This document shows positions 44,554 through 52,590 of a stretch of 64,000 nt of DNA, one piece after another (positions within the stretch are counted from its first letter, which is position 1; each line of letters opens with the position of its first letter). Source of the stretch: JBHYGK01 sp051859045 (GTDB taxonomy: Bacteria; Pseudomonadota; Gammaproteobacteria; Xanthomonadales; Xanthomonadaceae); assembly GCA_051859045.1 (NCBI GenBank), contig JBHYGK010000009.1, positions 1 to 64,000 of the forward strand, read 5' to 3'. The notes beneath the pieces are model-generated. The model had not been told where the DNA came from. It made no database searches and was given only the letters and a program-made list of their open reading frames with translations. Made by a program: the position numbers and the translations under genes.

Positions 44554-46809
44554 TTATTCCTCGACGGGCCGCAGGTGCACTGCCGCGCCGCCGCTCGCCG
44601 CCAGCCACAGCTCCAGCGTGTCGGCGGACGTCACCTCGCGGGTCTCGCGCACCATCGCGTAGGGCGCGGTGCGCCAGTCGGCGCCCTCGCCGTCGCGCCA
44701 CAGCTCGGCCACGTAGCGCTGTCCCGGCGCCAGGAAGTCCAGCGGCAGGCGCAGCGTGCGGGCGTCGGCGTCGGTCAGCGCGCCGAGGTACCAGTCCTCG
44801 CCGCCGCGCGGCTGGCGGGCGATCGCGACGAAGCGGCCCACCTCGCCGGCCAGCGCGCGGGTGTGCTCCCAGTCGGTGGGCACGCGGCGGATGAAGGCGA
44901 AGGCGTCGGGCCGTGCGGCGTAGTGCTCGGGCAGGTCGGCGGCCATGTGGATGGGGCTGTAGAGCACCACGTACAGGCTCAGCTCCTTGGCCAGGGTGTG
45001 CTGCACGCGGTTCGCCGCGTCCAGGCCGCCGTGGGCCAGGTTGACGATGCCCGGGGTGTAGTCCATCGGCCCGGCGAGCATGCGGGTGTAGGGCAGCAGC
45101 GCGACGTGCCCGGGCGGGTTCGGCGGCGTGCCCCAGGCGTTGTACTCCTGGCCGCGGGCGCCCTCGCGGCTCAGCCAGTTGGGGTAGGTGCGGCGCAGGC
45201 CGGTGTCCTTGATCGGCTCGTGGGCATTCAGGCTGATGCGGTGCTCGGCGGCGTGGCGCAGCGTGCGCAGGTGCTCCTCGACCATGAACTGGCCGTCGTG
45301 CCATTCGCGGCGCATCACGCCGTGCTCGTCGACGCGGCGGATCTGCCCGCCGTCGGCCACGTAGCCGGTCTTGACCTGGGTGATGCCCAGCCGCTCGTAC
45401 AGCGCGAACGCCGCCTCGCGCTGGTCGGCGTAGCGGCTGACGTGGCCGGCGGTCTCGTGGTGGCCCACCAGGCGCACGCCGCGCTCGCGGGCATAGGTCG
45501 CCAGGCCCTCGATGTCGAAGTCGGGGTAGGCGCGGGTGAAGTCGAACTGGTCGCCGTTGTGGAACCAGTCGCCGTCCCAGCCCAGGTTCCAGCCCTCCAC
45601 GAGCACGCCGTCGAAGCCGTTCTCCGCGGCGAAGTCGATGTAGCGCCGCGTGTTGGCGGTGGTGGCGCCGTGGGTGGGGCCGCTGCCCCAGGTCTCCACG
45701 CCCAGGTGCATGCCCCACCAGATGCCCACGTACTTGCCCGGCCGCACCCAGCTCACGTCGCCGAGTGCATTCGGCTCGTTGAGGTTGAGCGTCAGCGTCG
45801 ACGACAGCAGGCCCGCCGCGGTGGGCGAGACCTGCACGGTGCGCCAGGGCGTATGGAAGCCGGCGCGGGTGCGCACGCGGATGCCGTCGTGCCAGGGCGT
45901 GAGGTCGGCCTTGAGCACGCCGTCGCGCTGCTGGTCGATCACCATCGCGGCGTAGTCCACCAGCGCGGCCTCGTGGATGGCCAGGTGCACGCCGCTGGGC
46001 AGGCGCATGGTCATCGGCGTGTGCGCGCGGTCCATCTCGGCCAGCGGCGTCTCGCGGTAGAGGTACTCGTAGCGGTTCCAGCCGCGGCCGGGGATCCACC
46101 AGGCGGTGGTCTCGCGCGGCGCGGGGATGCGGAACTCGGTCAGCTCGTCGGTGACGTGCAGCGCGTCCAGGCCTGGCTGCGCGGGCACCTCGTAGCGGAA
46201 GCCCAGGCCGTCGTCGAACACGCGCACGCGCAGGGTGAAGTGGTGGCCCTGCGCGCCCGTGGCGATCGCCGCATCGGCGGCACCCGCGTCGGCCGCGCCC
46301 TGTGCCGCGAGGCCCGGCGCGGTGTCCGCCAAGCTCGCGCGCTGCAGCCGCACGGCGAGCTCGCGGTGGTGGTCGCGCACCAGGCGCTGCTCGCCCCAGG
46401 GCTGCTCCCAGGTGGCGTCGGCCTCGGCGCGCTCGACGCCCGCGATCGCGAAGCCGGGGCCGAATTCCGGCGCCTGCACGAAGGCCAGGCCCAGCGCCGA
46501 GGGCTCCACCAGCGGCGCGCCGTCGTAGGTGGCCGACCAGCGCGCGGCGCCGGCGTCGTCGGACACCGTCACCACGAGGCGGCCGTCGGGCGAGGCCACC
46601 GAGGCCTCGGCGGCCAGGGCCATGGCCGCGGGCGCGGCGGGCAGGGCGAGGGCGGCGAGCAGCGCCAGCGCGGCGGCGGGGTGGCGGTGCAGGGCGCGCG
46701 GCGTGGATGTGAGCGGCGTGGATGCCAGCGGCGTGGATGCGAGCGATGTGCTTCGGCGCGGCGTGTGCGCCTGCGGCGTGCGTGCGGGCGGCGAGGGGGC
46801 GTGCGGCAT
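44554..46809 (-). CDS. secreted glycoside hydrolase family 97 protein (alpha-glucosidase/alpha-galactosidase)
   Basis: 751-aa GH97 enzyme resembling SusB. Visible markers: N-terminal beta-sandwich ASPDGRLVVTVSDDAG and FTLRVRVFDDGLGFRYEVP; catalytic barrel IWWGMHLGVETWGSGPTHGATT, DGVLVEGWNLGWDG, GVRLVGHHETAGH, GYVADGGQIRR and ISLNAHEPIKDTGLRRTYPN. Start ATG 46809 has a GGAGG ribosome site. A Pro/Ser/Thr repeat (STPLASTPLTSTP) precedes the signal-peptide-like helix. Likely degrades alpha-glucans or alpha-galactosides in the periplasm; linkage specificity unknown. Confidence 0.93.
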   Translation of the reverse strand: MPHAPSPPARTPQAHTPRRSTSLASTPLASTPLTSTPRALHRHPAAALALLAALALPAAPAAMALAAEASVASPDGRLVVTVSDDAGAARWSATYDGAPLVEPSALGLAFVQAPEFGPGFAIAGVERAEADATWEQPWGEQRLVRDHHRELAVRLQRASLADTAPGLAAQGAADAGAADAAIATGAQGHHFTLRVRVFDDGLGFRYEVPAQPGLDALHVTDELTEFRIPAPRETTAWWIPGRGWNRYEYLYRETPLAEMDRAHTPMTMRLPSGVHLAIHEAALVDYAAMVIDQQRDGVLKADLTPWHDGIRVRTRAGFHTPWRTVQVSPTAAGLLSSTLTLNLNEPNALGDVSWVRPGKYVGIWWGMHLGVETWGSGPTHGATTANTRRYIDFAAENGFDGVLVEGWNLGWDGDWFHNGDQFDFTRAYPDFDIEGLATYARERGVRLVGHHETAGHVSRYADQREAAFALYERLGITQVKTGYVADGGQIRRVDEHGVMRREWHDGQFMVEEHLRTLRHAAEHRISLNAHEPIKDTGLRRTYPNWLSREGARGQEYNAWGTPPNPPGHVALLPYTRMLAGPMDYTPGIVNLAHGGLDAANRVQHTLAKELSLYVVLYSPIHMAADLPEHYAARPDAFAFIRRVPTDWEHTRALAGEVGRFVAIARQPRGGEDWYLGALTDADARTLRLPLDFLAPGQRYVAELWRDGEGADWRTAPYAMVRETREVTSADTLELWLAASGGAAVHLRPVEE

Positions 46810-46879
46810 GGAACCTCCGGCGTCTCCCGCGGCGCGGGGCCCCGCGACCCTAGTCCCCGGGGTCGCGCGCGGGCAATCG

Positions 46880-46897
46880 GCTGCATTCGTATGCAGC
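46880..46897. promoter_or_regulatory. palindromic operator candidate between GH97 and lipoprotein genes
   Basis: GCTGCAT-TCGT-ATGCAGC, a perfect 7-bp dyad in the 142-bp divergent region, 71 bp upstream of the GH97 start. LacI- or similar-type operators have such shape; the regulator is not in this window. Confidence 0.45.
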
Positions 46898-46951
46898 GGC
46901 CATGCGATGCTTCCGGCCATGCCGCCCTCGCGGCCCGCCCAGGAGCCCCCG

Positions 46952-47386
46952 ATGCCGATCCCCGCCCGTCCCGCCTCCCCGTCCCGCGCCGCGGCGCTGC
47001 GCGCCGGGCTCCTCGCGCTGGCGGCCGCCGCCGCGCTGGCGGGCTGCGCGATGGTCGACGGCGCGACCCGCATCGCCTATGCGCTGGAGTCCGGCGTGCG
47101 CCTGCTGGGCCCGGAGGAGGGCGCGACGATGGTCCTCGAGGGCCTCGGCCCCAGCGACGGCGACACCTGCACCGCGGCCTACCGCGCCCAGTTCGACCGC
47201 GTCGGCGCGCTGGTCGTGTGGTGCATGGACGCCGCCGGCGCCGTGGCCAGCAGCCACTCCACCAGCTACCACGCGCGCTTCGTCGACACGGCCGACACCG
47301 TGCTGGTGGAGAAGGCCGCGGGCGAGACCCTGGCCATCACGCTCGAGCGTCGCGGCGAGCGCCCGGTGATCACCGCGGTGCGCTGA
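46952..47386 (+). CDS. lipoprotein, unknown function
   Basis: 144-aa lipoprotein: signal sequence with hydrophobic AGLLALAAAAALAGC and lipobox LAGC (Cys about 32). The mature domain begins MVDGATRIAYALESGVRLLG and contains ATMVLEGLGPSDGDTC and VVWCMDAAGA with a probable disulfide pair. ATG 46952 has an AGGAG ribosome site six bases upstream. Divergent from GH97. Function unknown. Confidence 0.75.
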   Translation: MPIPARPASPSRAAALRAGLLALAAAAALAGCAMVDGATRIAYALESGVRLLGPEEGATMVLEGLGPSDGDTCTAAYRAQFDRVGALVVWCMDAAGAVASSHSTSYHARFVDTADTVLVEKAAGETLAITLERRGERPVITAVR

Positions 47387-47392
47387 GCGCGC

Positions 47393-47662
47393 TCAGCCCG
47401 CGCCCAGCTCCTCGCGCAGGACCTGGCGCAGCACCTCGACGGTGAGCGGGCGGGTGTCGGCCCGTGCGGCCGCGCGATCGTCGGCGATCGCCTCGCGCAG
47501 CGCGGCGTTGAGCAGGGTCTGGTAGCCGCGCCCCTCGGCCTCGGACAGCGCCCGGAAATGGGCCAGCACGTCGTCGTCGAGCATGATCGTGATCCGCGTC
47601 TTGCCCGGCGAGGGCAGGACGGCGCCGCGCGTGGCATTCGAGAAGTCGTAGTGCTTGCGCAT
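47393..47662 (-). CDS. brnA: BrnA-family antitoxin
   Basis: 89-aa antitoxin with the BrnA core: TRITIMLDDDVLAHFRALSEAEGRGYQTLLNAALREAI, a ribbon-helix-helix DNA-binding fold. Neutralises BrnT and autoregulates, by family knowledge. ATG overlaps the BrnT stop by one base (TGATG). Confidence 0.93.
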   Translation of the reverse strand: MRKHYDFSNATRGAVLPSPGKTRITIMLDDDVLAHFRALSEAEGRGYQTLLNAALREAIADDRAAARADTRPLTVEVLRQVLREELGAG

Positions 47663-47937
47663 CAATAGGGCTCCGCTTCGCTGGGGCTGGCGCGGCGCGC
47701 CGAGATCAGGCGGAGGCGCCCGCCGCGTTCGACATGGACCACGACGAGCAGCCGGCCCTTGGCGTCCATCCCGAGGGTGACGAAACGCGCCTCGGCGATC
47801 GCATCCGGGTCCTCGATGGTCAGCGCGCGCGGGTCCCGCAGTGCCTGTTCGGCGTCCGCGAAGTGCACGCGGTGCTTCGCGAGATTGGCGCGGGCCTTCG
47901 CGGGGTCGTAGTCGATGTCAGGCGGCAGAATATGCAT
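47662..47937 (-). CDS. brnT: BrnT-family ribonuclease toxin
   Basis: 91-aa toxin: IDYDPAKARANLAKHRVHFADAEQAL and RFVTLGMDAKGRLLVVVHVERGGRLRLISARRAS match BrnT (KxxxNxxKHxVxFxxA...R..S.R.a). RelE-like RNase that inhibits translation. Operon order brnT-brnA is standard. The ATG sits inside a pair of ATATGCAT repeats. Confidence 0.93.
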   Translation of the reverse strand: MHILPPDIDYDPAKARANLAKHRVHFADAEQALRDPRALTIEDPDAIAEARFVTLGMDAKGRLLVVVHVERGGRLRLISARRASPSEAEPY

Positions 47938-47948
47938 TCAATATGCAT
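47930..47948 (-). promoter_or_regulatory. brnTA operator/promoter
   Basis: Two ATATGCAT octamers (each self-complementary at its core) spaced 11 bp apart at 47930-47937 and 47941-47948, the first overlapping the BrnT start codon; AT-rich in a GC-rich setting. Fits an autoregulated BrnA binding site, with TTGACC at 47951-47956 as possible -35 box. Confidence 0.6.
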
Positions 47949-48084
47949 AAGGTCAAGCCGGTGCGCTGGAGCCGGCGCCAGGCCCGTGGGGGCCTGGAAA
48001 GCGTGATGGCCGGAGCCGTCGCCCGGCGTCGGCGGCACGCGCGGCGTCCCGTCGGCGATCCCTGCGCGCGCGCCGCCCACGAAC

Positions 48085-48112
48085 GACGACGGGGCCCGAA
48101 GGCCCCGTCGTC
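48085..48112 (-). terminator. hairpin terminator of the BI-1/YccA gene
   Basis: Perfect 12-bp stem GACGACGGGGCC / GGCCCCGTCGTC; on the minus strand the loop is the stable TTCG tetraloop. It lies 43 bp behind the stop codon at 48155. Confidence 0.8.
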
Positions 48113-48154
48113 TTGCCGCATGGCGCAGGCCGGGCGCGGGGCCCGGCGCGGCGC

Positions 48155-48913
48155 TCAGTCGCGCGACTGCAGCTTCGAGAGCAGGCGCAGGATCTCGAGG
48201 TACAGCCACACCAGGGTGACCATCAGGCCGAACGCGCCGTACCACTCCATGTGCTTCGGCGCGCCCTGCTCGGCGCCGCTCTCGATGAAATCGAAGTCCA
48301 GCACCAGGTTCAGCGCCGCGATCACCACCACGAACAGGCTGAAGCCGATGCCCATCAGGCCGCTCTCGTGGATGAAGGGGATCGAGATGTCGGTGAACAG
48401 GCGCAGGCCCATGTTCACCAGGTACAGCAGGAAGATGCCGCCGGTGGCCGCGGCCACGCCCAGCTTGAAGTTCTCGGTGGCCTGGATCAGGCCCGAGCGG
48501 TAGGCCATCAGCAGCGCGGCCAGCACGCCGAAGGTCAGGCCCACGGCCTGCATCACGATGCCCGGCATGCGCGCCTCGAAGATCGCCGAGATGGCGCCCA
48601 CGAACACGCCCTGCGCCAGCGCGTAGGCCGGGGCCAGCACCGGCGCCCAGGTCTGCTTGAAGGCCAGCGTGATCGCGATGACCAGCGACACCACCGCGCC
48701 GCCCAGCGCCAGCGGCATCACGATCGAGGGCTCGCCCTTGGTGACGCCCATGGCCTCGAACCAGGCCCAGGTGGCGGTGATCAGCAGCAGGGCCAGCAGG
48801 AGCGCGGTCTTGTTGACCGTGCCGGCGATCGTCATGCGCTGGCTGTCGTCGCCGGAGACGACGGTGCCGCTGAAGGTGTCGAGCTTGAGGACCGGGTTGC
48901 CGCTGCGCATCAT
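48155..48913 (-). CDS. Bax inhibitor-1 / YccA-family membrane protein
   Basis: 252-aa seven-helix membrane protein of the BI-1/YccA-YetJ superfamily: GTVNKTALLLALLLITATWAW, VLAPAYALAQGVFVGAISAIFE, LGVAAATGGIFLLYLVNMG, ending AFGLMVTLVWLYLEILRLLSKL, the family C-terminus. Some members are pH-sensitive calcium leak channels or FtsH modulators. AAGGAGG ribosome site before ATG 48913. Terminator hairpin behind it. Confidence 0.9.
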   Translation of the reverse strand: MMRSGNPVLKLDTFSGTVVSGDDSQRMTIAGTVNKTALLLALLLITATWAWFEAMGVTKGEPSIVMPLALGGAVVSLVIAITLAFKQTWAPVLAPAYALAQGVFVGAISAIFEARMPGIVMQAVGLTFGVLAALLMAYRSGLIQATENFKLGVAAATGGIFLLYLVNMGLRLFTDISIPFIHESGLMGIGFSLFVVVIAALNLVLDFDFIESGAEQGAPKHMEWYGAFGLMVTLVWLYLEILRLLSKLQSRD

Positions 48914-49003
48914 GGATCTGACCTCCTTGTGGATGCGCCGGAGCATACCGGCGCGGCGTGTCGGGTTGAAGCGGGCCGGGGCCGGGTGGGGGCGGGCGCC
49001 CCC

Positions 49004-49831
49004 TCAGCCCACGTGCCGCAGCACGGTCAGCGGCCCCCGCCCCGGGCGGTAGCCCCGGGCCAGGGCCTCGTGCAGGTAGTCCGCGGCCGCGCCGACCGCG
49101 TCGGGCAGGGTGTCGCCGCGGGCCAGCAGCGCGGCGATCGCGGCGGCCAGGGTGCAGCCGGTGCCGTGGCCCTCGACGGCCAGCCGCGGATGCTCGAACT
49201 CGTGCAGGGCGTCGCCGTCCTGCAGCCGGTCCACCACCGGGTCGCCGTCCAGGTGCCCGCCCTTGAGCAGCACCGCGGCCGGGCCCAGCGCCAGCAGTTC
49301 CAGCAGCGCGTCCTCGGCGTCCTCGCCGTCGGCGATGGCGCGGCCCAGCAGCAGCGCGGCCTCGGGGATGTTCGGCGTGAGCACGCTGGCCAGCGGCAGC
49401 AGCCGCTCGCGCATCGCCTCCAGCGCCGCCGGCTCCAGCAGCACCGCGCCGGAGCTGGCGATCATCACCGGGTCGAGCACCACGTGCGCCGGCCGCCAGT
49501 GCTCCAGCGCGTCGGCCACCGCGTGGATGACCTCGGCGTTGGCCAGCATGCCCAGCTTCACCGCGCGCACGTCGAAGTCCTCGAAGCAGGCGTCGAGCTG
49601 CGCGCGCAGGAAGGCCACCGGCGGCACGTGCACGGCCGTGACGCCGCGGGTGTGCTGGGCGGTGAGCGCGGTGATCGCGCTCAGCCCGTGCACGCCCATC
49701 GCCGCGAAGGCCTTGAGGTCGGCCTGGATGCCGGCGCCGCCGCCGCTGTCGGAGCCGGCGATGGTGAGTGCGCTGGGCGGGCGGGCCTCGCCCGCGTCCG
49801 CGCCGTCGCCGGGCAGGACGCCCGCCGTCAC
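49004..49831 (-). CDS. thiD: hydroxymethylpyrimidine / phosphomethylpyrimidine kinase
   Basis: 275-aa ribokinase-fold kinase that makes HMP pyrophosphate for thiamine synthesis. SALTIAGSDSGGGAGIQADLKAF, MGVHGLSAITALTAQHTRGV, VLDPVMIASSG, NIPEAALLLG and the ATP-site EGHGTGCTLAAAIAALLARG match ThiD. Starts at GTG 49831 within the PhoH stop (GTGA overlap). Thiamine genes are not adjacent, so its pairing with PhoH is positional only. Confidence 0.94.
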   Translation of the reverse strand: MTAGVLPGDGADAGEARPPSALTIAGSDSGGGAGIQADLKAFAAMGVHGLSAITALTAQHTRGVTAVHVPPVAFLRAQLDACFEDFDVRAVKLGMLANAEVIHAVADALEHWRPAHVVLDPVMIASSGAVLLEPAALEAMRERLLPLASVLTPNIPEAALLLGRAIADGEDAEDALLELLALGPAAVLLKGGHLDGDPVVDRLQDGDALHEFEHPRLAVEGHGTGCTLAAAIAALLARGDTLPDAVGAAADYLHEALARGYRPGRGPLTVLRHVG

Positions 49832-51237
49832 AAGGCCTCCGACGCGAAGTCCGCCAGCCGCGAGCGCTCGCCGCGGCGCAGGGTGATGTGCGCGCTGTGC
49901 GCCCAGCCCTTGAAGCGGTCCACCGCGTAGGTCAGGCCCGAGGTCGTCTCGGTGAGGTAGGGCGTGTCGATCTGCTCGACGTTGCCCAGGCAGATGATCT
50001 TGGTGCCCGGGCCGGCGCGGGTGATCAGGGTCTTCATCTGCTTGGGCGTGAGGTTCTGCGCCTCGTCGATGATCAGCCAGCGGGTGAGGAAGGTGCGCCC
50101 GCGCATGAAGTTCATCGCGCGGATCTTGATCCGGCTGGCCAGCAGGTCGTTGGTGGCCGCGCGGCCCCAGCTGCCGCCCTCGTCGGAGTGCGTGAGCACC
50201 TCGAGGTTGTCGGTCAGCGCGCCCATCCACGGCGTCATCTTCTCCTCCTCGGTGCCGGGCAGGAAGCCGATGTCCTCGCCCACGCTGACCGTGGCGCGGG
50301 TCATGATGATCTCGCGGTAGCGCTGGGCGTCCATGGTCTGCGCCAGGCCCGCGGCCAGCGCCAGCAGGGTCTTGCCGGTGCCGGCGGTGCCCAGCAGGGT
50401 CACGAAGTCGATGTCGGGGTCCATCAGCGCGTTGAGCGCGAAGTTCTGCTCGCGGTTGCGCGCGGTGATGCCCCACACCGCGTGCTGCGGGTGCCAGTAG
50501 TCGTCGACGATCTGCAGCACCGCGCGGTGCTCGTCGATCTTGGCCACCCGCAGCGCGGTCTCGTCGCCGTCGTCGTCGCCGTTGCCGAGGTAGAGGTACT
50601 CGTTGGGGTGCCAGGCCTCGTCCTCGAGGAGCTTGATCTCGTAGTAGGTGCGGCCCTTCTCGGTCCAGCTGCGCAGGTCGTTGGCGTGGCGCTCCCAGAA
50701 GTCGGCGGGCAGCGCCGAGTGGCCGGCGTAGAGCAGGCTGAAGTCGTCGAGCGCGCGGTCGTTCTCGTAGTCCTCGGCGGCGACGCCGGCGATCGAGGCC
50801 TTGATGCGCAGGTTGATGTCCTTCGACACCAGCACCACCGGGATGCCCGGCTCCTCCTCGCGCAGCGCGAGGATGGCGCCGAGGATCTGGTTGTCCGGGA
50901 TCACGGCGCCGAAGCGCCCGGCGATGTCGACCGGCTTGACCTGGAAACGCAGCTTGCCGATCTGGTGGCCGCCGCGCAGCTTCAGGCCCTGCGGGTGCAC
51001 CAGCGCCAGGCCCTCCTCGATCCCGCGCCCGCCGTGCGCCACCACCAGCTCGTTGAGGAAGCGGCTGACCTGGCGGGCGTTGCGGGCCGCGTCGTTCATG
51101 CCCTTCTTGCCGTTGTCGAGCTCCTCCAGGACCATCATCGGCAGGTAGACGTCGTGCTCCTCGAACTTGAAGAGCGCGGTCGGGTCGTGCATCAGCACGT
51201 TGGTGTCCAGCACGTAGATCCGCTTGCTACGGGTCAT
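49828..51237 (-). CDS. PIN-domain PhoH-family ATPase (YlaK type)
   Basis: 469-aa protein. N-terminal PIN nuclease domain (RIYVLDTNVLMHDPTALFKFEEHDVYLPM, catalytic acids D and E present), linker, then a P-loop ATPase with LLGTAGTGKTLLALAAGL (Walker A), LIIDEAQNLTPKQ (Walker B) and GNVEQIDTPYLTE. PhoH2-type enzymes unwind and cut RNA. ATG 51237 chosen because the family begins with the PIN motif. Confidence 0.93.
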   Translation of the reverse strand: MTRSKRIYVLDTNVLMHDPTALFKFEEHDVYLPMMVLEELDNGKKGMNDAARNARQVSRFLNELVVAHGGRGIEEGLALVHPQGLKLRGGHQIGKLRFQVKPVDIAGRFGAVIPDNQILGAILALREEEPGIPVVLVSKDINLRIKASIAGVAAEDYENDRALDDFSLLYAGHSALPADFWERHANDLRSWTEKGRTYYEIKLLEDEAWHPNEYLYLGNGDDDGDETALRVAKIDEHRAVLQIVDDYWHPQHAVWGITARNREQNFALNALMDPDIDFVTLLGTAGTGKTLLALAAGLAQTMDAQRYREIIMTRATVSVGEDIGFLPGTEEEKMTPWMGALTDNLEVLTHSDEGGSWGRAATNDLLASRIKIRAMNFMRGRTFLTRWLIIDEAQNLTPKQMKTLITRAGPGTKIICLGNVEQIDTPYLTETTSGLTYAVDRFKGWAHSAHITLRRGERSRLADFASEAL

Positions 51238-51340
51238 CGAGACTCCTCGGGGGCTGCGCAGGGACACGCCGCCCGGTCGCGCGCGGCGGCCAGGCGGGAG
51301 GGGTGGGGCACGGGGGGCGTCACCGGTGGGTCGGGCCGGC

Positions 51341-51808
51341 TCAGGACTGCAGCCGCGTGAGCGCGGCGAGCACCGCGTCGGCGTGGCCGGGGACCTTCAC
51401 CCCCCGCCAGGCCTCGCGCACGACCCCGGTGGGGTCGATGAGGAAGGTCGAGCGCTCGATGCCGAGCACCGTCTTCCCGTACATATTCTTTTCCTTGATG
51501 ACCTCGAACAGCCGGCACAGCGACTCGTCCGCGTCGCTCACCAGCTGGAACACGAAGCCCTGCTTGGCGCAGAAGTTCGCGTGGCTGCGGACCGAGTCGC
51601 GCGACACCCCCAGCACCTCGCACTTGGCGCGGCGCAGCTGCGGGTAGAGGCGGTTGAAGTCGAGGCCCTCGGTGGTGCAGCCCGGGGTGCTGTCCTTCGG
51701 GTAGAAGTACAGCACCAGCCATTCGCCGCGGTACTCGGTGAGGTCTGTCGTGGTCCCGTCGCCGAGGGCGAGGGGGTGGGACATCAGGCGGGTACCGGGT
51801 TCGATCAT
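51341..51808 (-). CDS. bcp: thioredoxin-dependent peroxiredoxin BCP
   Basis: 155-aa BCP/PrxQ-type peroxidase. The peroxidatic cysteine is in LYFYPKDSTPGCTTEG; the usual resolving Cys five residues later is not present (G-L-D-F instead), so it is 1-Cys or uses the Cys in RRAKCEVLG. An internal Met at 51784 is an alternative start. bcp lies next to gcvR and divergent to dapA, the same order as in E. coli. Confidence 0.92.
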   Translation of the reverse strand: MIEPGTRLMSHPLALGDGTTTDLTEYRGEWLVLYFYPKDSTPGCTTEGLDFNRLYPQLRRAKCEVLGVSRDSVRSHANFCAKQGFVFQLVSDADESLCRLFEVIKEKNMYGKTVLGIERSTFLIDPTGVVREAWRGVKVPGHADAVLAALTRLQS

Positions 51809-51877
51809 GGAAGGGCGGCCTCGTGGCGTGGGGGGCTCACAGCGTGCCGCGCGCCGGGTGGACGGCGCGCGAGGCCA

Positions 51878-52438
51878 TCAGAACTTCATCGGGTCCATGA
51901 TGGCGTCGAGGTTGAGGTGGTCGCAGAACTCGAGGAAGTCGTCGCGCAGCGCGGCGATGTGCATGCTCGAGGGGATGCCGATGGTGAGCTGGGCCGAGAA
52001 CATGTCCGCGCCGGTCTGCATCGCGCGGTAGCGCGAGGAGTGCAGGCCCTCGACGGTGATGCCCTGGCGGTCGAAGAAGTCGGCCAGCTGGAACAGGATG
52101 CCGGGCTTGTCGGCGGCCACGACTTCCACGATGTAGGGCAGCAGGTTCGACTGCGGGGCCTTCGGACCAGTGCGGTACCAGACCAGGCGCATGGACTCCT
52201 CGCGCTCCAGGCGGGTGAGCATGGCCTCGAGCTTGGCGATGGCGTCCCAGGAGCCCACGGCCAGCGCGGCCACCGAGACGTCGCGGCCCACGGTGGAGAG
52301 GCGGGCGTCGGCGAGGTTGCAGCCGCTGTCGGCGATGCGCCGGGTCACCGCCAGCAGGGGCGACTCCGGGTGCGTCGTGTAGGCGCTGATGAGGAGGTGG
52401 TTCTCGTTCGGGGAGGGGCGTGCTGCTTGGTCGCTCAA
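51878..52438 (-). CDS. gcvR: glycine cleavage system transcriptional repressor GcvR
   Basis: 186-aa protein of two ACT domains: NHLLISAYTTHPESPLLAVTRRIADSGCNLADARLSTVG and LLPYIVEVVAADKPGILFQLADFFDRQGITVEGLHSSRY. It regulates gcv genes by binding GcvA. TTG 52438 is the first usable start and gives the conserved N-terminal strand; ATG starts inside would lose it. Confidence 0.9.
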   Translation of the reverse strand: MSDQAARPSPNENHLLISAYTTHPESPLLAVTRRIADSGCNLADARLSTVGRDVSVAALAVGSWDAIAKLEAMLTRLEREESMRLVWYRTGPKAPQSNLLPYIVEVVAADKPGILFQLADFFDRQGITVEGLHSSRYRAMQTGADMFSAQLTIGIPSSMHIAALRDDFLEFCDHLNLDAIMDPMKF

Positions 52439-52590
52439 GGCGGGTGTCCGGAGGCTGCGTGGGGCGGCGGGTGGCCTCGACGCGCGTGCGCGTGGGGTGC
52501 GGGGGCAGCATACTTGTCACCGCTTCCGGGCGGCAACTATGATCCCGGCCCGCCGCGTCGCCGCCGACGCCCGCTCCGAAGGCCTTTCCC

